Positions 10,549-19,390 of a stretch of DNA of 64,000 nt are shown here, one piece after another. The translations under genes were made by a program, and so were the position numbers. The notes beneath the pieces were generated by a model that was not told the origin of the DNA, did no database searches, and worked only from the letters and a program-made list of their open reading frames with translations. The stretch's first letter is position 1, and every line of letters begins with the position of its first letter. The stretch lies in assembly GCF_007859735.1 (NCBI RefSeq), contig NZ_SIHI01000011.1, positions 1-64,000 of the forward strand. Direction: 5' to 3'. The stretch is from Thalassoglobus neptunius. Its GTDB lineage: Bacteria > Planctomycetota > Planctomycetia > Planctomycetales > Planctomycetaceae.

Positions 10549-11506
10549 GAGCCTATCCGGAATCCTCTTCATGCTGTAAGTCGGTATTTGAACGGAGCTT
10601 GGTTGGGTGAAGGAGCTAAGCGGCGGAGCATGCGACCAATGGAAGCCACATAGATCATGGCTTCGCTCGATTTGGTGTGATGTTCATAGTCACGACTCAA
10701 GCGTCGCCAGCGACCTAGCCAACTGAACGTTCTCTCAGCAACCCAGCGTTTCGGCAGTAAAACGAAACCTCGGACGCCGGCCGGTCGGCGTACAATTTCC
10801 AATGTCCAGGGGATGTCATGGTGCCTGCTGAGCCAATCGTTCAAGGCATGATTGTGGTACTTCGAATCCGCCCACACGACTTCCAGCCGGGGCTGACGAG
10901 CTTGCGTGAGTTGCTGCATCACTGGCCGTGCGGCTTGGGCATCATCTATCGACGCCACGGTCACCGTCACGGCCAACAACAAGCCCAAAGTGTCGACCGC
11001 AATATTTCGTTTTCGCCCGGTGATTTTCTTACCACCGTCATACCCACGGCTGTTTGAGCGCTCACTGCTTTTCACGCTTTGACTGTCGATGCTCGCAGCA
11101 CTGGGGTCGCACTCTTCGCTGGGAGCTTCCATCGATCGAACTGTGCCGACGAGGATGTCATTGATTCTTTGCAGTGTTCCATCGTCACGCCAGCGTTTGA
11201 AATAATCGTACACCGTGCTCTTGGGCAACAGGTCATGCGGAAGCATATCCCACTGGCATCCCGATCGGCATTGATAGAGGATCGTGTTGATCACTTCCCG
11301 CACGTCCACAGTTTGTGGTCGCCCGCCTTTCTTGCTGCGGCGGGGCTTCGGAAGAATCATTTCGATCATCTCCCACTGAAGGTCAGTCAGGTCACTTGGG
11401 TACGCTTTTCGAATCGCCTCGGACACCGTGCACTCCTTTGCGTTGATGAACCGCAAAGTGTGAACAAAACCAGACTTTCACAAAACCTCAGTTTCCGGAT
11501 AGCCTC
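10549..11506 (-). mobile_element. Complete IS5-family (IS427-like) insertion sequence, 958 bp
   Basis: The element is bounded by near-perfect terminal inverted repeats: GAGCCTATCCGGAA at 10549 and the complement of GAGGCTATCCGGAA at 11506, differing in one base. It is flanked by a direct duplication TTA (10546-10548 and 11507-11509), the 3-bp TNA duplication usual for the IS427 group. It carries one uninterrupted transposase gene. The right-hand copy of TTA is the stop codon (TAA) of the adaptor gene, so the insertion left that protein intact. Confidence 0.92.
10569..11456 (-). CDS. IS5-family transposase (DDE)
   Basis: A single-frame 295-residue DDE transposase. An N-terminal DUF4096-like region (SDLTDLQWEMIEMILPKP) is followed by the catalytic triad: Asp124 in ASIDSQSVK, Asp197 in VVWADSKYHN and Glu241 in WVAERTFSWLGRWRRLSRDYE. 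Spacing and the Y-(2)-R-(3)-E-(6)-K-like region fit the IS427 subgroup. It fills almost the whole element. No frameshift or truncation is visible, so the copy may be active. It is transcribed in the same direction as the metal operon it interrupts. Confidence 0.95.
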   Translation of the reverse strand: MRFINAKECTVSEAIRKAYPSDLTDLQWEMIEMILPKPRRSKKGGRPQTVDVREVINTILYQCRSGCQWDMLPHDLLPKSTVYDYFKRWRDDGTLQRINDILVGTVRSMEAPSEECDPSAASIDSQSVKSSERSNSRGYDGGKKITGRKRNIAVDTLGLLLAVTVTVASIDDAQAARPVMQQLTQARQPRLEVVWADSKYHNHALNDWLSRHHDIPWTLEIVRRPAGVRGFVLLPKRWVAERTFSWLGRWRRLSRDYEHHTKSSEAMIYVASIGRMLRRLAPSPNQAPFKYRLTA

Positions 11507-13012
11507 TTAGTGATTGTGTCCGGCATGTGGATCAACTCCGCCTCCGGACTTGTTCTTTAGAGCCATCTGCATTTGGTGAGCCCCCTTCGTGGCGATGACA
11601 TCGCCGGGGTACAACGATCCATCATTCGCAATCACGACAGAGAATTGGTCTCGGTATTTGACGTGAACCGGGACGCGGTCGAAGTGGTCTCCATTTTGTT
11701 GAAAGACGAACGACTCGACGCCTTCTCTCGCAATGGCGTCGACGGGAACGACGATCTGTTCTGGCCATTCCTCAATCGGGATTCGCAGCTGCAAGCGTTG
11801 ACCGGGCAGGTATTTCCATTCGACGTAGCGGTTGCCACTGTCCCGTCGGTCTTTGACAAGTTCATTGCGGAGCCGAACGTAAAACTTAAGAGTTCGTGAT
11901 CCGGTATCGACCTGATTGGCGAGGTAGGCAATCTCCAATCCTTCGACAATTCGATTGCCGTCACCAGCCTTTTCAAAGATTGCGTCGACCGGCCATTGGT
12001 TTTTTGAAGTCTCTCGGATTGTTTCGAAGTCTTGTTCGAAGGCCATTCCTTCAATGAGGAGTTCGTCATAATCCGTAAGAACGCAAAGAGTTTCGCCAGC
12101 GTTCACCGACTGCCCTTTGTGTACGTTGAGGTCCTGAAGAATCAAAGGGCCAACGTGTGTGACGAATTTCGTTTCTGGGGGGAAAGAATCGAATTCGAGA
12201 GCAGAGTTTTGATCTGCGGAACGAGTCAGTTGCAGTTCCTCTGGCTCATGATTGTCGATCGTGGGCGCGAAGACTTGCAGTTCACGCAGCAACCGCCGGT
12301 CTTCCGCAATCTGATTGACCTGTCCCTCTGAAAGACCGTGAAGTCGCAATGCTTCGCGTTGAGCACGGAGAAGGGCAGAGAGTTTGTCGCGAGCGTATTC
12401 CCGGTCGAGCAGAAGCTTGCCGGCAACCGCTCCGCTGCTGGTAACAGCTTCCAGTCTCTTGATTTCGCGTTCCTCGACGTCGAGTTCTCCGAGTGTCTTA
12501 AGAAACTCTGTTTGAGCCTGCACAAGATCTTCATGCGTGAGGCGGATTTGGAAGAGTAACGTCCCGGGTTCGACAGCTTCCCCTTCGACTGCATGGACGT
12601 CAGTGATGACGCCAGTCATGGGAGTTGCGACTTGAACTCGCGTTCTGCCAGGACGTTCAACAATCACTGCGGGGACAGTCATCGATCGCCAGAACGTTTC
12701 GAGTTGGACCGGAAGCAGAGTTTCTTCTGTCAGTCCGATGTTTCGCATCGCTTGGGCTGAGAGTTCGAGCGATGTCTCATCCTGATGACCAGCATGAGAT
12801 TCGTGATCATGTCCCTCATGGGAATCATGTGGTTCATGGGATTCGTCATCGGTCCCCGCTTCTCCGGGGCGAAACGAAGATATCGTCTGCTCGACCCAGG
12901 AATTGAGACCGGGAATCCATCGAGAGGATGTGACGCCGCCGATGAGAATGATGATCGCAAGCCCGATCCACCACGCCCCCTTCAATAAATATGTCCGGCT
13001 TTGTGTGTTCAT
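11507..13012 (-). CDS. RND efflux periplasmic adaptor, CzcB/CusB type
   Basis: A 501-residue membrane-fusion protein: an N-terminal anchor (WWIGLAIIILIGG), then a His-rich segment (HEPHDSHEGHDHESHAGH, residues about 58-77) likely to bind metal, a lipoyl/barrel-sandwich half motif (VATPMTGVITDVHAVEGEAV), an alpha-hairpin with heptad character (residues about 165-235), the second lipoyl half (HKGQSVNAGETLCVLTDY) and beta-barrel and MP domains. It ends in DPHAGHNH. It connects the pump at 7104 to an outer-membrane channel encoded elsewhere. The TAA stop coincides with the target duplication of the insertion sequence. Upstream gene 13307-13822 is probably co-transcribed. Confidence 0.92.
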   Translation of the reverse strand: MNTQSRTYLLKGAWWIGLAIIILIGGVTSSRWIPGLNSWVEQTISSFRPGEAGTDDESHEPHDSHEGHDHESHAGHQDETSLELSAQAMRNIGLTEETLLPVQLETFWRSMTVPAVIVERPGRTRVQVATPMTGVITDVHAVEGEAVEPGTLLFQIRLTHEDLVQAQTEFLKTLGELDVEEREIKRLEAVTSSGAVAGKLLLDREYARDKLSALLRAQREALRLHGLSEGQVNQIAEDRRLLRELQVFAPTIDNHEPEELQLTRSADQNSALEFDSFPPETKFVTHVGPLILQDLNVHKGQSVNAGETLCVLTDYDELLIEGMAFEQDFETIRETSKNQWPVDAIFEKAGDGNRIVEGLEIAYLANQVDTGSRTLKFYVRLRNELVKDRRDSGNRYVEWKYLPGQRLQLRIPIEEWPEQIVVPVDAIAREGVESFVFQQNGDHFDRVPVHVKYRDQFSVVIANDGSLYPGDVIATKGAHQMQMALKNKSGGGVDPHAGHNH

Positions 13013-13306
13013 TGTGCTGCTACAGATTCTTCGAACAGGAAATTACAAACTCGCACGATTAGACACAGGAAGACGCTGAGTCGTTTCGCTCATGCGATGG
13101 CGCAGCCAAGAGCAAGATGCTCTCGCGAGGTCGCGCAGGAAGATGCTTCGGGCTGCCGCAGTTTCGACGAAGATTTTCGCAGACGAGGAGGCTGATGAGA
13201 TGGGCCGAAAAGAAGCCTCAACCCACATCCGGAAAAGCCATGTCACCGCTTTTGAAGCGTTGTGACGGAGTTCATCGGCTGCAAAAGAATTGCGGAAAGC
13301 TAGCGA

Positions 13307-13822
13307 TTAAAGCAGCCAGACCTGATGCGCAGCGCGATCGGCAGATGAGCCGGTTAAGTCGAGAGGTCGATTTTGGAGCAGTCCGAAAATCGGCAAGCGC
13401 GAGTCACATGCGATCTCAATAGAATCGCTGCCGAGGACCTGACACCACTTCGAGAATGTCAGCAATCGATGGACGTCTTGATCACGATGAACCAAAACGA
13501 AATTGCAATGATCGTCAACGCAAGGACTGTGATCATGATGATCTTGAGGCTCTGCACGCCCTTCGAAATACTCTCTGTTTGAGTCACCACCGCTCAGGTG
13601 AGCTGTTTTCGCCAGAGCGCTGACTGAGTCGCCATGATCGTGTGAACAGCAGCGTCCGACAGCTGTTTCCTCGGGCTGAGCTGCGTGCTCTAAGTCAGCG
13701 TGCTTTGAATTAGCGTACTTGGAGTCAGAGCTGCAAGTGTGGGAATGGTGCGCAAAACATCCGACCGTCGCGTGAAACGCAATCGAAAAGATTGTCATGA
13801 CGGTCAGGAAATATTGGAGCAT
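13307..13822 (-). CDS. Small His/Cys-rich secreted protein heading the metal operon
   Basis: A 171-residue protein starting at ATG 13822, with a hydrophobic N-terminus (YFLTVMTIFSIAFHATVGCF) acting as signal peptide or anchor. The rest is rich in His and Cys: AHHSHTCSSD, GRCCSHDHGD, DHHDHSPCVDDHCNFV. It lies 294 bases before the adaptor gene and right behind a promoter-like sequence. A protein with the same position and style (49653-50054) heads the other czc operon of this window. A periplasmic metal-sensing or buffering role is an inference; I know no named family. The open frame could extend to 13891, but that would place extra residues before the signal peptide. Confidence 0.65.
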   Translation of the reverse strand: MLQYFLTVMTIFSIAFHATVGCFAHHSHTCSSDSKYANSKHADLEHAAQPEETAVGRCCSHDHGDSVSALAKTAHLSGGDSNREYFEGRAEPQDHHDHSPCVDDHCNFVLVHRDQDVHRLLTFSKWCQVLGSDSIEIACDSRLPIFGLLQNRPLDLTGSSADRAAHQVWLL

Positions 13823-13851
13823 CAAGGACGACTCAAGAGTGTCGAGAAGGA

Positions 13852-13867
13852 GAGCGCACGTGCGCTC
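13852..13867. promoter_or_regulatory. Perfect 16-bp palindrome, candidate operator of the metal operon
   Basis: GAGCGCACGTGCGCTC is a gapless palindrome lying 29 bases upstream of the ATG at 13822 and just downstream of a promoter-like hexamer pair. At this position a bound repressor would block transcription start. No regulator gene is adjacent, so the cognate protein is unknown. Confidence 0.5.
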
Positions 13868-13877
13868 AAGCTCTTTG

Positions 13878-13906
13878 ATCATATCGGTCAAATTGCACTC
13901 GGTCTA
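13878..13906 (-). promoter_or_regulatory. Sigma70-like promoter of the chromosomal metal-efflux operon
   Basis: On the minus strand, TAGACC (13906-13901) and TATGAT (13883-13878) are separated by 17 bases and match the -35 and -10 consensus at 4 and 5 of 6 positions. Transcription would start near 13871, just before the palindrome at 13852-13867. Confidence 0.45.
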
Positions 13907-14079
13907 GATCATTTCTGCAGCGTTACGGGACCCGCGTGAATTCGATTCTTAGGATGAAACCCGCGAATCGAGCGTCTTTTCGCATGACTTATGGAGTCGA
14001 TATCCGATTTGACACAGTTCCCGATGCAAATTCCTGCAGTCGCTCTCTTGAAGACGATGGTCGAACCATCGCAGAGGAA

Positions 14080-16653
14080 TCACTCATCCAGCATTTTCGT
14101 GGTTTGGGGCGATTCTCCCGGTTTCTTCTCGCGTCCAATCAAGCGGACGAGGTCAGAGAGAACTTGCGGGAGGGCGATCCCGCCGGGAGTGGCCAGATAT
14201 CGCGGTTCCCACACCGGGCGAAACTTATCTTTGTAGGAACGCAGTCCTTGAAAGTTGTAATAATGATCCCCGTTTCGATACAGCACTCCGACAGCTTTGT
14301 TCCACATCGGGGCATACGGGCGATCTTCGATTCCTGACAATGGGGCCATTCCCATGCTGAACCACTCATAGCCCTGCTGCTGTCCCCAGAAGATGAGTTC
14401 GAGGAACAGGAAGTCCATCAATCCGGAGGGGCCAGATGGGTCGTGACGCATGAGATCGACTGAGAATTCTTCGTTGTTCGCACCAAGCCAAAGATTGGCG
14501 AAGGCGAGAACCTTTTCGTTCTGTTTGACCACAGCACAGGGGAATCGCTGTAAATATTCCGCATCAAAGAATCCGAGCGAGAACCCTTTTTCGGCAGCAT
14601 GTTTCTCCGCCAACCAGGCGTCGGAAACTTCTTTCAGACGAGGCAAATAGTCAGCCACGCGTTCTTTGGGAATCACTTCGAATTGACATTCGGCTTTGAG
14701 AATTCGATTTCGTGTCGAACGCATATTCTGGAAGTGGTGACCACTTAACGAGAATTCTCGGGCGCTGACTCGTCCTTCCTCTCCGAGCTTCAGAAACGTC
14801 AGCCCGTGGTCGACATACAGCGGCAACGAATCGGCACCGACTTGATAAAAGACCGGGCGTCCATTGTGAGAGTCGCACAACTCGCGAAATCTCCAGATGA
14901 GTTCCGGCCATCTTTCCGGAGGGCCAACGGGGTTGCCCATGGAAATCCAGGAACGGTTCTCAACTGCGTACATCAAGAAGGCGTCCTGAGCATCGCTGAA
15001 CAGGAATCGCTTGTCGCCGAGAAGTGCCAGATTGGCACTCGTTCGAGTCGATTTCGCGATGATTTCCGAAGCCGTTTGGAGATCGGATTCGGTTGGAAGG
15101 CCGGACTTTCCCACTTTCGAAGGTGAGCAAATTCGACCGATCGTCCACAGCACCAGAAGTGCTGCGACGCCGACGCACGAGCGCAGAAATCGTGGGGCGT
15201 CGCCATGAATCGCGAATTCCCACCAGCGGTCACTTTGGATGTTTCCGTTTTTATAGATGAAGACTCCCAGCCACAAACAACTCAAAACGGAGATTGTAAT
15301 TGTGCTGAACCAGCCGAACGAAAATCGTTCATGCAGCAATCTTCCCGGACGATTGAAGCGGTTTCGGCAGGAGACAAGGGAAAGGAGAACGAGGAGCAGA
15401 ACAATTGCCTCCTGATAGTCGATCCCTTTTAACAGAGAAGTGAAGATGCCGATCGTCAACAGGCAGACGGCACCCCACCAGGCGGTGTCGAGTCGTCGTT
15501 GAAGGCCACGAGCGACCAGAATCAGAGCGCCACCAGCCAGACTTCCAACGAAATGCGAAACTTCCACGACGTGGAGGCCGACAAAATTCTCCAGCAGTTT
15601 CATATTTGATGAAACAGAAGGGATCGCTCCGGAAATCAGTAACACAATTCCCGCAAGGAATGTTGCCATTGCGAGTATTGTCGGTGCGATGGAAGTCACA
15701 ATTCTTCCACTGCCGCGAACGATCGGTTGGACTTTGCTCAGCTGCCTGACCAGGCTCATGACCGCGATCAGAAGAGTCGCCACGAGCAGGGGAAGTAGGT
15801 AGTAGATGACTCGAAAAATCAGCAAAGCGGCGACAACGTCTTCTTTGTTTGTTGATCCGGTCAGCGTGAGAATCACCAGTTCGAAGACTCCCACTCCACC
15901 GGGAACATGAGTGAGCATGACTGCGATAATGGCCAGCAAATAGGCCCCCAGCAATTGGGGGAAGTTCATCGAGAAATCTGCAGGCATCAAGGAATACAGG
16001 CAGCCTGCAGCAAGAACGAGATCGGCCACGGAAACGCCGATTTGTGCCAGAGTGACTCCGAACTTTGGAAGACGGACGTCATGGCCTCGAATTCGAAGAG
16101 GTTTGTGAATGAAGGCGGTCAACAACAGATATCCCGCAGTGATTGCGATCAGCGTCCAACCTAAACCCTTCACAGCGTGAAACGGGAGATTCAATTGTTC
16201 TGGAATGACAATTGGGTCGATGACAAAGCTCAATCCTGCCGTCGCGATTTCCCCGATTCCGAACGTCAGCCCCAACATGAATGCGACTTGCATCACCTCG
16301 ATCGAAGACAATCCCAGCGACGAATAAACGCGATACCGGACCGGCAAACCTCCGAGTGTGGCTCCGAAGTTGTATGTCGCAACAAATCCAGTGAATGAGG
16401 CAAACGCAACTTGTCGAAACGGAAGCGGATGATGGATGGAACTAAGGGCGAGCCAGTCGTATCCAATCAGAACGATGTAATTCGCTGTCGTCAGGCCAAT
16501 GCACAGTGCAATCTTCCAGGTCGGAATGGATTGCAGACTCCCGCGGATATCAGCCCAGTTGTACCCTCGAAGTTGATGCCAGAGCAGAGCGGCTGCGCCA
16601 ATAAAGACCAGTGTGGCAATGAGAGGCGCCAGTTGTTGGAGTCGATGTCTCAA
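14080..16653 (-). CDS. mprF: MprF-like phosphatidylglycerol lysyltransferase/flippase
   Basis: An 857-residue integral membrane protein. The N-terminal half has many transmembrane helices of the LPG-synthase/flippase type (for example FASFTGFVATYNFGATLGGL and LTHVPGGVGVFELVILTL), and the C-terminal roughly 320 residues form the cytosolic DUF2156 acyltransferase-like domain (NRSWISMGNPVGPPERWPEL, WFSMGMAPLSG). This is the architecture of MprF, which adds lysine or another amino acid to phosphatidylglycerol and flips it, lowering surface negative charge. Length matches the family. TTG 16653 is chosen because AGGA lies 8 bases upstream; TTG 16659 is in frame but only 2 bases from it. The aminoacyl donor cannot be read from sequence. 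Confidence 0.88.
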   Translation of the reverse strand: MRHRLQQLAPLIATLVFIGAAALLWHQLRGYNWADIRGSLQSIPTWKIALCIGLTTANYIVLIGYDWLALSSIHHPLPFRQVAFASFTGFVATYNFGATLGGLPVRYRVYSSLGLSSIEVMQVAFMLGLTFGIGEIATAGLSFVIDPIVIPEQLNLPFHAVKGLGWTLIAITAGYLLLTAFIHKPLRIRGHDVRLPKFGVTLAQIGVSVADLVLAAGCLYSLMPADFSMNFPQLLGAYLLAIIAVMLTHVPGGVGVFELVILTLTGSTNKEDVVAALLIFRVIYYLLPLLVATLLIAVMSLVRQLSKVQPIVRGSGRIVTSIAPTILAMATFLAGIVLLISGAIPSVSSNMKLLENFVGLHVVEVSHFVGSLAGGALILVARGLQRRLDTAWWGAVCLLTIGIFTSLLKGIDYQEAIVLLLVLLSLVSCRNRFNRPGRLLHERFSFGWFSTITISVLSCLWLGVFIYKNGNIQSDRWWEFAIHGDAPRFLRSCVGVAALLVLWTIGRICSPSKVGKSGLPTESDLQTASEIIAKSTRTSANLALLGDKRFLFSDAQDAFLMYAVENRSWISMGNPVGPPERWPELIWRFRELCDSHNGRPVFYQVGADSLPLYVDHGLTFLKLGEEGRVSAREFSLSGHHFQNMRSTRNRILKAECQFEVIPKERVADYLPRLKEVSDAWLAEKHAAEKGFSLGFFDAEYLQRFPCAVVKQNEKVLAFANLWLGANNEEFSVDLMRHDPSGPSGLMDFLFLELIFWGQQQGYEWFSMGMAPLSGIEDRPYAPMWNKAVGVLYRNGDHYYNFQGLRSYKDKFRPVWEPRYLATPGGIALPQVLSDLVRLIGREKKPGESPQTTKMLDE

Positions 16654-16659
16654 GGCCAA

Positions 16660-16964
16660 AATCCTGTTTCGTCGCGTAGTGAGTTGATTTCCGAACGCTT
16701 GCTTTCATCGCTCTGTCTTGATCAGAAAAACTACGGAGCAAGTTGATTGAATGGTCGTTCGTGAAAGTTTGCAACAACTCGTTGAAAAACTCTTTAAAAT
16801 CGACCTGAAGTCCCAAGAAATCGTGTTGTTTTCAGCTTCCGTCTTCGGCAGTGAAGACAGTTTGAAACGCTATTCTGACGCGTGTCAATGGGGGCCGCAA
16901 CATGACCATGCTTTTGAAAAAGATTGATCTCGGATCTGCGGTCGAAGGACGGGTTTTTGTCGCA
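16660..16964. other. Intergenic region, no gene seen
   Basis: About 300 bases between mprF and the NADH dehydrogenase gene. Short frames here overlap both neighbours and lack ribosome-binding sites. It should contain the mprF promoter and the 3' end of the ndh transcript; no strong hairpin is visible. Confidence 0.35.
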
Positions 16965-18320
16965 TCAAGAGTCGCTGGGCGAAGCGGTACTCTCTGGAGT
17001 GGTATTCGGTTCTCCGGGATGGGAATCATTGGAGGAAGGCGATTCGGTGATTAGTCTGGCTGACCGATTGAATGTGAAGTAGTTCCAGATCCATTGCATC
17101 AGTACAAGCATTCTGTTTTCAAACTGAACAATCTGCATGAGATGGACGAGCAGCCACATCAACCAGGCAAAGAATCCGCAGTATTCGCGTTTCCCGATTT
17201 TCGCGACAGCGACTGAGCGCCCGAGTGTCGCCATACTTCCGCGATCTCGGTAGTGAAACACGTGGTCATGCTTCTTGTTGCGAGCGATGGAATCGATCCG
17301 TTTCGCGACAAATTGTCCCTGTTGCATGGCGACTGGAGCCAATCCTGGAAGAGGATGCCCGTCTTCGCCAGCGCAACTGGCGATGTCGCCAATCACGAAT
17401 AATTCCGGATGACCCGAGATGGAAAGGTTCGGTTCGACAGGAATTCGGCCAGCACGATCACATTCCAGTCCTGCTGCTTCGGCCAGAAGTTTTCCGAGTG
17501 GATTGGCTTTGACACCAGCACCCCAGAGAACCGTGCGAGTTTTGAGAACTTCGGTTTTCTCAGCTGAATGGAGCGTTACGCGATCCGGAAGAATTTCGGT
17601 GACTTTCGTTTGAGTTCGGATTTCAATTCCGAGAGAGCGAACTTTTTCAGCTGCGCGATGACTCAATTGTTCAGGCATGTGTGCCAGAATATGAGGGGCA
17701 GCTTCAACCAGAACGATTCGAGCCTCTTTAGGGTCAATATGGTGAAAGTCATTCCTCAGAGTGTGATGGGCAATTTCCGCAAGTGCTCCTGCTAACTCGA
17801 CTCCGGTTGGGCCTCCGCCAACGATCACGAACGTCATGAGTTCGGATCGTCGTTCGAGATCCGATTCTCGTTCGGCGCGCTCAAAAGACATAAAGATTCG
17901 CCGCCGAATTTCTGCGGCATCTTCGATGGTTTTGAGTCCGGGCGCCAGTTCCGACCATTCTTCGTGTCCGAAGTAGCTATGCGTGGCGCCCGCGGCCACA
18001 ACGAGTTGATCGTACGGAAGTTCACCATCTCGAAGAATGACGACCTTCCGTTGGAGATCGAAACCGGTGACATCGGCCAGCAGGACTTCGCAGTTTTTCT
18101 GTTTTCGAAACATATAGCGGAGCGGTGTCGCGATGTTCGAAGTGGCGAGTCCGCCGGTGGCAACTTGATAGAGGAGTGGTTGAAACAGATGGAAGTTTCG
18201 CCGGTCGAGAAGAGTAACTTGGACCGGCGATCTTTTCAGGCGTTTGGCGACTTGAACACCACCGAACCCGCCTCCAATCACGACGACACGAGGGAATGAG
18301 CGTTCTGACTGATGATTCAT
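16965..18320 (-). CDS. ndh: Type II NADH dehydrogenase (NDH-2 family flavoprotein)
   Basis: A 451-residue FAD/NAD oxidoreductase. The FAD Rossmann motif is VVVIGGGFGGVQVAKRL (residues about 11-27), the NADH-binding one VIVGGGPTGVELAGALAEI (about 165-183), and the second FAD motif GRIPVEPNLSISGHPELFVIGDIA (about 292-315). HLFQPLLYQVATGGL is characteristic of NDH-2. The C-terminal segment (FFAWLMWLLVHLMQIVQF) is the amphipathic/membrane anchor of this family. It feeds electrons from NADH to quinone without proton pumping. It stands alone, between mprF and a GlcG-like gene. A sulfide:quinone oxidoreductase is less likely given the motif set. Confidence 0.92.
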   Translation of the reverse strand: MNHQSERSFPRVVVIGGGFGGVQVAKRLKRSPVQVTLLDRRNFHLFQPLLYQVATGGLATSNIATPLRYMFRKQKNCEVLLADVTGFDLQRKVVILRDGELPYDQLVVAAGATHSYFGHEEWSELAPGLKTIEDAAEIRRRIFMSFERAERESDLERRSELMTFVIVGGGPTGVELAGALAEIAHHTLRNDFHHIDPKEARIVLVEAAPHILAHMPEQLSHRAAEKVRSLGIEIRTQTKVTEILPDRVTLHSAEKTEVLKTRTVLWGAGVKANPLGKLLAEAAGLECDRAGRIPVEPNLSISGHPELFVIGDIASCAGEDGHPLPGLAPVAMQQGQFVAKRIDSIARNKKHDHVFHYRDRGSMATLGRSVAVAKIGKREYCGFFAWLMWLLVHLMQIVQFENRMLVLMQWIWNYFTFNRSARLITESPSSNDSHPGEPNTTPESTASPSDS

Positions 18321-18504
18321 TTCAACGGTTCTTGCTCAAAATGTTGTGAGTCAATGCTCGGAGCGGAGCCACTCGGAATCAAACTCACAGCACAGGATTG
18401 GATTTCAGTTCGAAAACGCTCAAACGGTTAATGGCTCGTTTCTGACAATATAGAAACTTAATTCAGAAAGAGAGTCAGTTTAATCCTGGAAACAGCAGAC
18501 TTCT

Positions 18505-19062
18505 CTACTCGGCAAGCTTCTTCATGAAGGATTGAATGCCTGCGGAAGCGATTTCCGCGTCCTTTTCGCCGGTGGCTCCTCCAACTCCAACAGCTCCAAT
18601 CACCTGACCTTCGACCACAATGGGGACTCCGCCGTAGAGAGTCGTCAGTTTTCCTCCGCTTGCGGATCCTGCTCTTTCCACGGCCAGGCTGAGATGTGTG
18701 TTGACTTCTTTGCCCGGAGGGAGCGGGCCTGTTGCTGTTCGCATTGTGGCTGCTGCCGTTGCTTTGGTCATTGAGGTATAGACGCTGGCTGGTCGGGTTC
18801 CATCCATTCGAGCGAACGCGATCAAGTGTCCTCCTTCGTCGACGACACTGATATTCACTTTTAAGTTCATTTCCTCTGCCTTCGTTCTGGCACGGGAAAC
18901 AATATGTTCCGCTCCGGAAAGCGTGAGTCCGATCCGTTGCCGCTGAACCATCGGCGATGTCCTTTCCTTCGATGGATTGTCATCGGCGATCAGAAGAGTT
19001 GCCTGAAACAGAAGGCAAGCGGAGACAAGACCAGAAGAGACTGTGCAACGTGTCCGGGACAT
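18505..19062 (-). CDS. Secreted GlcG/HbpS-like (DUF336) protein
   Basis: A 185-residue protein starting at ATG 19062 (AAGG 8 bases upstream) with a signal peptide (SGLVSACLLFQATLLIADD). The mature part is a single DUF336 domain: LTLSGAEHIVSRARTKAEE at the start, VNISVVDEGGHLIAFARMDG in the middle and VIGAVGVGGATGEKDAEIA near the end. Members include GlcG of glycolate operons and haem-binding HbpS; the biochemical role is unclear in most cases. No haem or glycolate genes are nearby, so function is left open. The longer open frame back to 19329 is unlikely to be used. Confidence 0.85.
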   Translation of the reverse strand: MSRTRCTVSSGLVSACLLFQATLLIADDNPSKERTSPMVQRQRIGLTLSGAEHIVSRARTKAEEMNLKVNISVVDEGGHLIAFARMDGTRPASVYTSMTKATAAATMRTATGPLPPGKEVNTHLSLAVERAGSASGGKLTTLYGGVPIVVEGQVIGAVGVGGATGEKDAEIASAGIQSFMKKLAE

Positions 19063-19303
19063 GAAGATCCTTGTGAGCTTAAAGGAAAACGCCTGGGGAA
19101 GACTGGTCAATTGACGGCTTGATGACCACTTGTCGCTGCGCCTGTGAATGGCACAGTCGCCAGCGAAATTCGATCGAACGCGAAACAGGATTGCAACCCT
19201 GAGGGAAAGAAGTTGACGGTCGCGAAGCGTGTCGTCTTCAACTGTTTGTTGTCGCAGACAAGCCGACGAACAGATTGCACACGAGGAGTTCGATTGTCCT
19301 CTA

Positions 19304-19342
19304 CAAAACGAAGAAACGCTGGGACTCACATGAGTCCCAGCG
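19304..19342 (-). terminator. Rho-independent terminator of the HtrA-like gene
   Basis: A perfect 12-bp stem (19317-19328 with 19331-19342) with a 2-base apex. Read on the minus strand it is followed by TTTCTTCGTTTTG. It lies 49 bases beyond the stop codon at 19391. Confidence 0.75.
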
Positions 19343-19390
19343 TCGATGGTTGGAGTTTCGATTTCGACGGAGTTCGGTTTTCGAAGTCGA

